A stretch of DNA of 64,000 bases from Atopobiaceae bacterium UBA1367 (lineage in GTDB: Bacteria; Actinomycetota; Coriobacteriia; Coriobacteriales; Atopobiaceae), in assembly GCA_002305995.1 (NCBI GenBank), contig DBRN01000012.1:383910-447909 (forward strand), written 5' to 3'. The position numbers were made by a program, and so were the translations under genes. A model generated the notes under the pieces. The model made no database searches, was not told the origin of the DNA, and saw only the letters and a program-made list of their open reading frames with translations. Positions 8,209 to 16,242 of this stretch are shown in pieces; the first letter of the stretch is position 1; each line of letters opens with the position of its first letter.

Positions 8209-9264
8209 ATGACCATCGTGAATTTCATGCCTGCGTATGCGCAGGCGCCCGTGTCCCTCCGCCTGCTCGGGGAGCACCTGGACGATGCCGTGGCCAAGGC
8301 CGAGGCAGAGGACGTGAGGCTGCTGCTCCCCCAGGACTCAAGGCTCGTGGAGCGCTTTGGGGACAAGGCCGCGCCCATGGATGGGAGCATCGGCTTCCTG
8401 TACAACAACAACACTGCCGTGGAGGGTGCCCTCAAGGGGCAGGGACTCGTCTCGACAGGCATCGTCGACTCCGGGGCGATCCCACTCGTCTCGGGGGAGA
8501 GCTGGCTGTTGGGCACCGACTCCAAGACCCTGTGGCTCGAGGGTGCCGAGATGCCCATCAGGCTCCCCACGCGTACGACGGCGCGTGCGATCCTCCAAGC
8601 CGCAGGCGTCACGACCGACGACCTGAAGGCGCTGTACCTGGGGTTCCCCCAGAACATGCTCATCACGGCGGACAAGCTGGACAGGCCCCTCTTCATCAGG
8701 ACCGACTACGCTCGCGTCTACACTGTCGACAACTGCATGGCACGCGCCCTGCAGGAGATCGCCTCGCACTTCCATCGGGAGGCCTGCGGTCACTGCGTCT
8801 ATGGCTACGAGGGCGGCTTCCAGATCGAGTCCATCCTCACGGACATCGTCAACAAGAGGGGCGCCGCCGGCGACCTGGCGCTGCTGCGCGACCTGTGCCC
8901 CATGATGTCCGGCCGGGCGCTCTGCAACCTCGACCGCGCCCTGGCCCACGTCGTCACGGAGATCCTGGACCACTTTGGCGACGAGATCGAGGCGCACATC
9001 TCCAAGAGGCAGTGCCCGGCGGGCGAGTGCAGGGCCTTCATGACCTACCACATCCTCGTCTCGCGCTGCACCGGCTGTGGCGCGTGCATGGACGCCTGCG
9101 ATGACGGTGCCATCATGGGGAAGGCCAAGTTCGTGCATGTGATCGATCAGCGCGCGTGCTCGCAGTGCAATCGCTGCCTTGAGGCATGCCCCGAGGGCGC
9201 CGTCGTCATGGCGGGCATCAAGAAGCCCAAGACGCCGCCCAGGCCGATCCCCGTCCGCAGGTAG
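8209..9264 (+). CDS. NuoF-like protein with two C-terminal ferredoxin clusters
   Basis: This 351-residue protein resembles the SLBB and C-terminal parts of the NADH dehydrogenase 51-kDa subunit but lacks the glycine-rich NADH/FMN motif. The usual CGxCxPCRxG cluster motif reads CGHCVYGYEG near residues 192-201, so the third cysteine is Gly; the distal Cys is kept (SGRALCNLD). Two ferredoxin motifs follow (CTGCGACMDAC near 287, CSQCNRCLEAC near 317). The ATG at 8209 follows AAGGAAGG. Co-transcribed with the gene at 6065, it may be a cluster-bearing scaffold or electron wire. Whether an intact cluster forms at the altered site is unknown. Confidence 0.75.
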   Translation: MTIVNFMPAYAQAPVSLRLLGEHLDDAVAKAEAEDVRLLLPQDSRLVERFGDKAAPMDGSIGFLYNNNTAVEGALKGQGLVSTGIVDSGAIPLVSGESWLLGTDSKTLWLEGAEMPIRLPTRTTARAILQAAGVTTDDLKALYLGFPQNMLITADKLDRPLFIRTDYARVYTVDNCMARALQEIASHFHREACGHCVYGYEGGFQIESILTDIVNKRGAAGDLALLRDLCPMMSGRALCNLDRALAHVVTEILDHFGDEIEAHISKRQCPAGECRAFMTYHILVSRCTGCGACMDACDDGAIMGKAKFVHVIDQRACSQCNRCLEACPEGAVVMAGIKKPKTPPRPIPVRR

Positions 9265-9324
9265 CGGCCGGGCGGGTGACCGAGCCGTGTCGTGAGGGCG
9301 TGCGGAGGGCCTGCCTGCAGCCGC

Positions 9325-9513
9325 CTACAGCAGCTTGCTGATGATGACCCAGGCGGCGTAGAGCGCAAGGAAGATGCCGATGATGAGGCCGACCCGCGCG
9401 TTCGCCTCACCGCCCATGCGCGCCGAGTGGCGCAGGTCCTCTGCTCGCTCGGGGCTAACGTCCATCGGCTCCGGCGCGTCCGTGTGCCCATGCTTCGTGT
9501 CTGCTGTGCTCAT
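9325..9513 (-). CDS. Small single-pass membrane protein
   Basis: This 62-residue protein has a polar, acidic first half and a C-terminal hydrophobic helix of about 20 residues (VGLIIGIFLALYAAWVIISK), a C-tail-anchor layout. GGGAGG lies about 11 bases before the ATG. It converges with the NuoF-like gene, with a 60-base gap. I do not recognise the family. Coding is supported by the clean topology and Shine-Dalgarno site only. Confidence 0.5.
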   Translation of the reverse strand: MSTADTKHGHTDAPEPMDVSPERAEDLRHSARMGGEANARVGLIIGIFLALYAAWVIISKLL

Positions 9514-9563
9514 GCTTATTCATCCCTCCCGTGCTCGTGCTCTGTGGCACGCACCAAGCAGTC

Positions 9564-9986
9564 TCATACGCTGATGGTTCTTGTGCCACTCATGGGGTGG
9601 TTCGTGTACGCAATGGTGATGATGCAGGTACCTCTTACACTGATTGAGTGACTTGTGTGGGAAGTCACCTGTACAGAGGGATTGGAGTAACCAGGTGCGC
9701 CATAGCCGTCATAGGGGCTGGTCACGACAGGATCATCGCAACCAACGCAATTACCATTTGCACCTACAGGTTCAGAACAAAACCGTGGATCAAGCACAAC
9801 TTCATTTTGAACATGATCATTTACCGGTGCAACTGTGCCACTGTCGAAATCCTTTTCCAAAGCAAAAAGTACCGTTTCATCAACTTCGAACTCATCTGCA
9901 TCCTTTTTAAGGGCAAGCGCATCCTGTGGAGTGAAACCAAAGAGCAATCATACTGATATTAATATTGAATAAATAATCCTTTTCAT
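9564..9986 (-). pseudogene. Secreted small protein with a stop codon in its signal peptide
   Basis: Reading the minus strand from an ATG at 9986 (preceded by AGGAGG) gives MKRIIYSILISV, then TGA at 9950-9948, then LLFGFTPQDALA and an acidic mature region. The two parts join in frame into a perfect signal peptide ending at ALA. The downstream part runs 127 more residues and contains Cys pairs (FCSEP, NCVGCDD). The region is far more AT-rich than its surroundings, which suggests recent transfer. Likeliest is a Trp-to-stop nonsense mutation in an acquired gene. Restart at the TTG at 9947 would give a leaderless protein. Family unknown. Confidence 0.6.
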
Positions 9987-10192
9987 TATTCCTCCTACTC
10001 ACTCGATAATATGTAATTATTATACCAAGAATACGGATGCCTATGCGGACCGGTCATTCCAACGAGCGATTCTCCCAGACGAGCGCACGGTTCCAGCGCA
10101 CAGCGGCGGCCCGTGGCCCCCGGCCGCTTGGAACGTACCCCTCACCGTGGGTATGTCCGTGGCGGGGTCGACAGTGGAGAAGCTGTGGCAGC

Positions 10193-10220
10193 TTGACGTC
10201 TGGCGGACGTGTGATACAGT
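10193..10220 (+). promoter_or_regulatory. Promoter of the rimP-nusA-infB operon
   Basis: TTGACG at 10193-10198 and an extended -10 (TGATACAGT, hexamer at 10215-10220) with a 16-base spacer. This places the transcript start near 10227, ahead of the leader hairpin at 10245. The rest of 9987-10192 shows AT-rich sequence up to about 10030 and nothing recognisable after it. Confidence 0.65.
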
Positions 10221-10244
10221 GGCTATGTCTTATTGTTGCTGAGA

Positions 10245-10279
10245 GGAAGTGGGGCAGAGCGCTTGCCCCGCTTCCTTTT
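10245..10279 (+). terminator. Leader hairpin with T-run (attenuator-like) before rimP
   Basis: GGAAG and GGGGC pair with GCCCC and CTTCC (10245-10255 with 10266-10275), followed by TTTT. It sits in the 5' leader between promoter and rimP, so most transcripts would have to read through it. NusA, encoded in this operon, acts on such hairpins, so autoregulation is a reasonable inference. Confidence 0.6.
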
Positions 10280-10312
10280 GTATGTGGAGAAGCTCCGCCG
10301 AGGGGAGGGCCC

Positions 10313-10789
10313 ATGGCATCTACGCCGCTTGAGCTGCGGATCGTGGAGGCGCTTGAGGCGAAAGCCGCAGGTCACGGCATCGATGTCGTTGACGTGGAGG
10401 TGGTTGGCGCCAAGCGCGCGCCCATCGTCCGCGTGCGCATCGACCACGCCGACGAGGATCGGCCCACCATCACGCTCGACGAGGTGAGCGCCCAGAGCGG
10501 CTGGGTGAGCGAGGCCATGGACGAGCTCGATCCGTTCCCCGACTCGTTCGTGCTGGAGGTCTCGTCCCCCGGCCTGGCCCGACCGCTGCGCAGGGAGCGC
10601 GACTTCGTGCGCTTTGCCGGCCAGGTGGTGCGGCTCTCCACGACGGCCACCGAGGGCCGTCGGAGGTACACCGGCACGCTGCTCGGCGTCGAGGGGGGCG
10701 CCGTGCGCCTCGCCTGCGACGGCGAGACGGTCGCGATCCCCTTCGGCGAGGTCAGGTCCTGCAAGATACAGCCCAGCTTCGACGCCTAG
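10313..10789 (+). CDS. rimP: Ribosome maturation factor RimP
   Basis: This 158-residue protein is needed for 30S subunit maturation. It has the RimP N-terminal alpha/beta domain, with VDVEVVGAKRAPIVRVRID near residues 25-43, and the signature VSSPGLARPLRRERDFVRF near 83-101, followed by the C-terminal barrel-like domain. AGGGGAGGG precedes the ATG at 10313; longer upstream frames would start before the promoter-proximal hairpin. It is first in the classical rimP-nusA-infB-rbfA order, with nusA 27 bases downstream. Confidence 0.93.
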   Translation: MASTPLELRIVEALEAKAAGHGIDVVDVEVVGAKRAPIVRVRIDHADEDRPTITLDEVSAQSGWVSEAMDELDPFPDSFVLEVSSPGLARPLRRERDFVRFAGQVVRLSTTATEGRRRYTGTLLGVEGGAVRLACDGETVAIPFGEVRSCKIQPSFDA

Positions 10790-10816
10790 CGGCGTCTGAC
10801 CCAGAAAGGACAGACC

Positions 10817-12070
10817 ATGGCTTCTGAGATGATGGACGCCCTGATGGCCCTGTGCGAGGAGCGACACATCGACCAGCTCTACCTGATCGAGCGCCTCGAG
10901 CAGTCCCTTGCCAAGAGCTACGCCGAGGTCCTGCACCTCGACTACGGCGCACGCGTCACGATAGATCGCGTGACCGGCAACGTCTACGTGTACCGGCTGA
11001 TCCCCAAGGAGGAGTCCTTCGACGAGGAGACCGGTGAGTACACGGAGTTCGATGAGCAGGACGTGACCCCCAAGGGGACGAGCCGCATCGCCGCGCAGCA
11101 CGCCAAGGCCGAGATCAAGGCCATCGTGAACAACTCCGTGCGCCAGCAGATCTACGAGGAGTTCTCGCATCGCATCGGTGACATCATCACCGGCACGGTG
11201 CTGCAGAGCGCGCCCGAGTTCACGATCGTCAAGATCCGCGAGGGCGTCGAGGCCGAGCTGCCGTACTACAACCTGCAGCGCCACCCCGAGGAGCGCAACG
11301 AGCGTCCCAGCAACGAGCGCTACTCACACAACCAGCGCCTCAAGGCGATCATCGTCGACGTCCGCAACCCCAATGACGCCCAGGCCCCCGTGCGCGACGG
11401 CCGCCGCCGTCCCTCCATCATCATCTCGCGCACGCATCCCGACCTGATCAAGCGCCTCTTCGAACACGAGGTCCCCGAGGTCTACGACGGCACGGTCGAG
11501 GTCCGCTCGGTGGCACGCGAGCCGGGCGTGCGCTCCAAGATGGCCGTCTCCTCCCATGACGAGCGCCTCGATCCGGTGGGCGCCTGCGTCGGCCCCAAGG
11601 GCAGCCGCGTGCGCACCGTGGTCTCCGAGCTCCGGGGCGAGCGCGTCGACGTGGTGCTGTGGTCGGACGACCCCGCCCGCTGCGTCGCCAACGCGCTGTC
11701 GCCCGCGAAGGTGACCCGCGTGCTGGTCGACCAGGAGAACAACTACGCCACGGTCATCGTGCCCGACGACCAGCTCTCCTTGGCCATCGGCAAGGAGGGC
11801 CAGAACGCGCGCCTGGCCGCGCGCCTCACGGGGATGCACATCGACATCAAGAACGAGTCGCTGGCAGCCGACATCATGCGCTCCATCCCGCAGGAGGTCG
11901 ACGAGGGCTCCCGTGAGCAGGAGGGCCGCCACCGCTGCGAGTACGTCGGCCCCACGGGCATCCAGTGCCGTAACATGGCCCGTCCCGGCTCGCGCTTCTG
12001 TGGCATCCACGAGCAGTCGGGCGCGTACGACGACCTCCCCGCCTCCGACGATCCCGACTCCCTCATCTAA
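10817..12070 (+). CDS. nusA: Transcription factor NusA with a Cys/His-rich C-terminal tail
   Basis: This 417-residue protein modulates RNA polymerase pausing, termination and antitermination. The N-terminal polymerase-binding domain is followed by S1 (near residues 120-190), KH1 and KH2, with GPKGSRVRTVVSELRGER and LAIGKEGQNARLAARLTG as diagnostic segments. After KH2 there is a tail (about 373-402) with C-x9-C-x10-C-x2-H spacing and a CRNMARPGSRFCGIH core that resembles a small zinc-binding module. The usual ylxR gene between nusA and infB is absent. AAAGGA precedes the start. Confidence 0.93.
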   Translation: MASEMMDALMALCEERHIDQLYLIERLEQSLAKSYAEVLHLDYGARVTIDRVTGNVYVYRLIPKEESFDEETGEYTEFDEQDVTPKGTSRIAAQHAKAEIKAIVNNSVRQQIYEEFSHRIGDIITGTVLQSAPEFTIVKIREGVEAELPYYNLQRHPEERNERPSNERYSHNQRLKAIIVDVRNPNDAQAPVRDGRRRPSIIISRTHPDLIKRLFEHEVPEVYDGTVEVRSVAREPGVRSKMAVSSHDERLDPVGACVGPKGSRVRTVVSELRGERVDVVLWSDDPARCVANALSPAKVTRVLVDQENNYATVIVPDDQLSLAIGKEGQNARLAARLTGMHIDIKNESLAADIMRSIPQEVDEGSREQEGRHRCEYVGPTGIQCRNMARPGSRFCGIHEQSGAYDDLPASDDPDSLI

Positions 12071-12115
12071 CGTTCGGCGAACACCCCACTCGCCTGCGAA
12101 CGAAAGGTAGGTCAC

Positions 12116-14782
12116 ATGGCTAAGACCCGCGTGCATGAGCTCGCCACCGAATATGGCATGACCAGCAAGGAGATGCTCGGGCATCTCAGAGACATGAAGA
12201 TACCCGCCAAGTCACCCTCCTCGACGCTCGAGCCGGCCTACCTCTCGATCGTGCGCAAGCGGCTCGAACCCATCCTCAAGGCCCGCGCCGACGAGATCGA
12301 GGCGCAGCGGCGCGCGGAGGCGGAGGCCAAGGCCGAGGCAGAGCGCATCGCCGCCGAGAAGGCCGAGCAGGAGCGCCTCGAGGCCGAGCGTCGCCGCGAG
12401 GCCGAGCGCAGGGCCGAGGAGGAGCGCCGCAGGGCCGAGGAGGAGGCCCGTCGCAAGGCCGAGGAGGAGCGTGCCGCCGAGGAGGCCCGCCGAAAGGCCG
12501 AGGAGGAGCGTCGCAAGGCCGAGGAGGAGCGCAACCGCGTCCGCGACAACGCCCCCAAGACCACGACCAACTTCACCAGCCTGCTCGACCAGATCGCACG
12601 GCAGGAGGAGGTGCTGAAGAGGCAGCGCGAGGAGGAGGAGCGGGCCAAGGAGGAGGCGCGCGCCGCCAGGCGCGAGGCCCGTCAGCAGCGTGACGGCGCC
12701 CCCGCCCGCGGCCGTCGCGCCGCGTCTCCCGCCGGCCCCGTCCCAGCATCGTCGACCCCCGCGCCCGAGTCGGATCGTGGCGACGGGCGCAAACGCGGCC
12801 GGAGGGGCCGCAAGGGCGAGCAGTCCGAGGACCGGTACAGCCGCATGGCCCGCGAGGCCGAGGAATACAACCGCGAGCACGTGCTCGCCGAGGCGCGCGA
12901 GGCCGTGCGCGAGGCCAACGCCGGCTCCACCGGCAGCCGCCGCAAGCGCAAGGAGCGCCGCCAGAGGCAGGCGGAGGAGGCCGCCGAGCAGCAGCGCATC
13001 GAGCAGGCGCTCGCCAACGACCAGGACCTCTCGCAGCTCGACACCATCAAGGTCCCGCAGGGCTCCACCGTTGCCGACCTGTCCGAGCTGCTGGGCATCG
13101 CCGCCAACGACATCATCAAGCGCCTCTTCCTGCTCGGCACGCCCCTCACCCTGACCGAGTCGATGTCGGACGAGCTCATCGAGCTCGTCGCCGACGACCT
13201 CGGCCGCGACGTCAAGGTCATGTCGAGGGAGGAGGAGAACTCCTTCACCTTCTACGACGACCCCTCCCTGCTCAAGGGGCGCCCGCCCGTGGTCACCGTC
13301 ATGGGCCACGTCGACCACGGCAAGACGTCGCTGCTCGACGCCATCCGCCACACCGGCGTCGCCGAGGGCGAGGCAGGCGGCATCACGCAGGCCATCGGCG
13401 CGTCCCAGGTCACGATCAACGGGCGCATCATCACCTTCATCGACACCCCCGGCCACGAGACCTTCACGGCCATGCGTGCGCGTGGCGCCAGGGTGACCGA
13501 CATCGTCATCCTGATCGTCGCCGCCGACGACGGCGTCATGCCCCAGACCATCGAGTCGATCAACCACGCCAAGGCGGCCGGCGTTCCCATCATCGTCGCC
13601 GTCAACAAGATCGACAAGCCCGGTGCCGATCCCACCCGCGTGCGCCAGGAGCTCACCGAGCATGGCATCATTCCCGAGGAGTGGGGCGGCGAGAACATGT
13701 TCGTCGACATCTCCGCCCGCCAGAAGCTGGGCATCGACGACCTGCTCGAGGCCATCCTGCTCGAGGCCGACGTCCTCGAGCTCAAGGCGAACCCGGACAC
13801 CTTCGCGTCGGGCAACGTCCTCGAGGCCAAGCTCGACCGCGGCCGCGGGTCGGTCGCCACGGTGCTCGTCACGCGCGGCACCCTCCGCGTGGGTGACGCG
13901 CTGGTCGCTGGCATGTCCTACGGCAAGGTCCGCGCCATGATCGATCCCAAGGGCCGGCCCGTGCGCGAGGCCACGCCGAGCTACCCGGTCGAGATCCTCG
14001 GCCTGCAGAGCGTGCCCATGGCCGGTGACGAGTTCCGCGTCTTCCAGGACGATCGCGACGCCCGCAACCTTGCCGACGAGCGCGCCCTCAAGGCCCGCAT
14101 CGAGGAGCAGAACAAGGTCAAGCACGTCACCCTCGAGAACCTCTTCTCCACGATGGAGGCCGCCGAGGTCAAGGAGCTCAACCTCATCATCAAGGCCGAC
14201 GTCCAGGGCTCCATCGAGGCCCTCCAGGACTCGCTCGACAAGATGGACCAGAGCGAGGTCCGCCTCAATACGATCCACTCCGCCGTGGGCGCCATCTCCG
14301 AGACCGACGTCGTGCTCGCCGACGCCTCCAACGCCATCATCATCGGCTTTGGCGTGCGTCCCGATGCCAAGGCCCGCAGCGCCGCCGATCGCGCTGGCGT
14401 CGAGCTTCGCTCCTACGACGTCATCTACAAGGCCCTCGAAGACCTCGACGCCGCCCGCATCGGCATGCTCAAGCCCACCGAGATCGAGGTCTCCACGGGC
14501 AGCGCGATCGTGCTCGACACCTTCAAGGTGCCCAAGGTCGGCATCGCTGCCGGCGTGCGCGTGGAGGAGGGCGAGATCGCCGCCACCGACTCGGTCCGCC
14601 TGGTGCGCGACGGCATCGTCGTCTACAACGGCAGGGTCGCCTCGCTGCGCCACTACAAGGAGGACGTCAAGGGGCTGCGCGCCGGCCTCGAGGGCGGTGT
14701 CGGCCTCGAGAACTTCCAGGACATCCACCCCGGGGACCTCATCGAGTCGTACCGCGTCGATGAGGTCGCGCGCACCGAGTAG
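12116..14782 (+). CDS. infB: Translation initiation factor IF-2
   Basis: This 888-residue GTPase places initiator fMet-tRNA on the 30S subunit and promotes subunit joining. It starts with an IF2_N helical domain, followed by a long charged stretch of Glu/Arg/Ala repeats (about 60-150) and a basic linker. A second IF2_N domain lies near 305-355. The G domain has GHVDHGKTS near 397, DTPGHE near 443 and NKID near 497; domains II-IV follow. Cytoplasmic and essential. AAAGGTAGG precedes the ATG. It is followed after 8 bases by rbfA. Confidence 0.95.
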   Translation: MAKTRVHELATEYGMTSKEMLGHLRDMKIPAKSPSSTLEPAYLSIVRKRLEPILKARADEIEAQRRAEAEAKAEAERIAAEKAEQERLEAERRREAERRAEEERRRAEEEARRKAEEERAAEEARRKAEEERRKAEEERNRVRDNAPKTTTNFTSLLDQIARQEEVLKRQREEEERAKEEARAARREARQQRDGAPARGRRAASPAGPVPASSTPAPESDRGDGRKRGRRGRKGEQSEDRYSRMAREAEEYNREHVLAEAREAVREANAGSTGSRRKRKERRQRQAEEAAEQQRIEQALANDQDLSQLDTIKVPQGSTVADLSELLGIAANDIIKRLFLLGTPLTLTESMSDELIELVADDLGRDVKVMSREEENSFTFYDDPSLLKGRPPVVTVMGHVDHGKTSLLDAIRHTGVAEGEAGGITQAIGASQVTINGRIITFIDTPGHETFTAMRARGARVTDIVILIVAADDGVMPQTIESINHAKAAGVPIIVAVNKIDKPGADPTRVRQELTEHGIIPEEWGGENMFVDISARQKLGIDDLLEAILLEADVLELKANPDTFASGNVLEAKLDRGRGSVATVLVTRGTLRVGDALVAGMSYGKVRAMIDPKGRPVREATPSYPVEILGLQSVPMAGDEFRVFQDDRDARNLADERALKARIEEQNKVKHVTLENLFSTMEAAEVKELNLIIKADVQGSIEALQDSLDKMDQSEVRLNTIHSAVGAISETDVVLADASNAIIIGFGVRPDAKARSAADRAGVELRSYDVIYKALEDLDAARIGMLKPTEIEVSTGSAIVLDTFKVPKVGIAAGVRVEEGEIAATDSVRLVRDGIVVYNGRVASLRHYKEDVKGLRAGLEGGVGLENFQDIHPGDLIESYRVDEVARTE

Positions 14783-14790
14783 GCGATCGC

Positions 14791-15189
14791 ATGAAGCAGA
14801 ACCAGCACTCCCGTCGCATGGGCCAGCTCGCCCGCGAGAAGCTCGGATACATCCTGCTGTTCGAGGTCTCAGACCCCGACCTCGAGCTGGTGACCCTCAC
14901 CGGTTGCGAGGTGTCGATCGACAAGGGCCTGGTGGTCGCGTACGTGAGCTGCGACTCGTCTCGCTACGAGGCGGTCGCGGCCGCCCTCGCGCGCGCCAAG
15001 GGGCGCATCAGGTCGCTCCTCGGCCACGCGCTGGGCTGGCGCGTGACGCCCGACCTGACCTTTCGCATCGACGCCACCGCCGACGAGGCGGAGCGCATCT
15101 TCCGTGCGCTGCAGCACGCGCCCGAGACGCTCTCGGTCGAGAAGGACGAGGGCGGCTATCCCATGGCGCCCGCGCCTGACGACGAGTAG
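14791..15189 (+). CDS. rbfA: 30S ribosome-binding factor RbfA
   Basis: This 132-residue cold-shock and 16S-processing factor binds the 30S subunit late in assembly. It shows the RbfA pattern: a basic N-terminus, a KH-like core with ISFTxCEV-type strands here reading VTLTGCEVSIDKG, and LTFRIDATADEAERI near residues 90-104. It is 8 bases after infB and 9 before nrnA, within one operon. The weak ribosome site suggests coupling to infB translation. Confidence 0.92.
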   Translation: MKQNQHSRRMGQLAREKLGYILLFEVSDPDLELVTLTGCEVSIDKGLVVAYVSCDSSRYEAVAAALARAKGRIRSLLGHALGWRVTPDLTFRIDATADEAERIFRALQHAPETLSVEKDEGGYPMAPAPDDE

Positions 15190-15198
15190 GGGGCTGCC

Positions 15199-16242
15199 AT
15201 GATGACACGCACCAACGAGCAGGAAGCCCTGTTCGACGAGATCGCCCGCCTGATCGGTGACGCGGGGACCATCGCGATCTGCGCGCACACCAATCCCGAC
15301 GGCGATGCGCTGGGGTCCGAGCTCGCGCTCAAGATGATGATCGAGAGCCGCTGGCCAGGCAGGAAGGTCGCCTGCCTGCTGCCCGACGATGCCCCCTGTC
15401 CGCGCATCTACACGTTCCTTCCCGGCGCGGACCAGCTCGTGCCGGCCTCCGCATACGCCATCGACCCCGACCTCTTCGTCAGCGTGGACCTGTCGGTCGC
15501 GTCCCGGCTCAACCATGGCGAGAGGGTCATGCGCCGTGCCGGCACGGTCGCCGTGATCGACCACCACCCGTGCGACAGCCCCTACGGCGACGTCGCGCTC
15601 ATCCGGCCCAGCGCGGCGGCCGCGGGCGTCCTGGTGGCGGAGTTCGCCGAGCACCTCGGCATCGAGATCACCCGCGACATCGCCCAGTGCCTCTTCTGCG
15701 CCATCGCGACCGACACGGGGCGCTTCCAGTACCAGAACGCCGACGAGGAGGCCTTCAAGGTCGCCAGCATGCTCGTCGCGCGCGGTGCGAGCCCCTCGGA
15801 GGTCTCGCTCAACGTGTACCAGAGCTTTCGACTGCAGTTCCTGCACCTCAAGTCCGCCGTCATGGGACGCATCACCACCTTCGATCACGGCCGCATCGCC
15901 TACAGCTACGCGACCATCGCCGACATCGAGCGCACCGGCGCGAACCTCGACGAATCCGACGGCCTGGTGGACGTCGTCCGCTCGGTCGCCGGCTCCGAGC
16001 TCGCCCTCTTCATCAAGGAGGTGCCGGGCGGCAGGGTGCGCGGCAACCTGCGCTCCAAGGGCCACTACGACATCTCGGGCGTGGCGCGCGCCCTGGGGGG
16101 CGGGGGGCACTGCGCGGCTTCCGGCTTCACGCTGGAGGGCTCGGTCGACGACGCGCTCTGTGCCGCCCTCCCCCTGCTCAAGGCGCTCTTCGAGAGGGAG
16201 GACGTCCCGGCCGGGCCCGAGGGGTGGCCTGATGCCCCGTGA
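15199..16242 (+). CDS. nrnA: DHH-family phosphoesterase, NrnA-like
   Basis: This 347-residue metal-dependent enzyme degrades short oligoribonucleotides, and may hydrolyse pAp or cyclic dinucleotide products. Motifs are HTNPDGDALGS near residues 31-41, the second metal site DLSVASR near 97, the DHH triad in DHHPCDSPYGD near 120, and the C-terminal DHHA1 glycine motif LGGGGHCAASGF near 298. GGGGG precedes two adjacent ATG codons; the first is used here. NrnA between rbfA and truB is a common gram-positive order. Its last bases overlap truB. Confidence 0.9.
   Translation: MMTRTNEQEALFDEIARLIGDAGTIAICAHTNPDGDALGSELALKMMIESRWPGRKVACLLPDDAPCPRIYTFLPGADQLVPASAYAIDPDLFVSVDLSVASRLNHGERVMRRAGTVAVIDHHPCDSPYGDVALIRPSAAAAGVLVAEFAEHLGIEITRDIAQCLFCAIATDTGRFQYQNADEEAFKVASMLVARGASPSEVSLNVYQSFRLQFLHLKSAVMGRITTFDHGRIAYSYATIADIERTGANLDESDGLVDVVRSVAGSELALFIKEVPGGRVRGNLRSKGHYDISGVARALGGGGHCAASGFTLEGSVDDALCAALPLLKALFEREDVPAGPEGWPDAP

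Noticed and set aside
12212..14728. 838-residue open frame opposite infB
   Set aside because: Low-complexity Gly/Leu/Asp composition of an antisense shadow in GC-rich DNA; infB is unmistakable.
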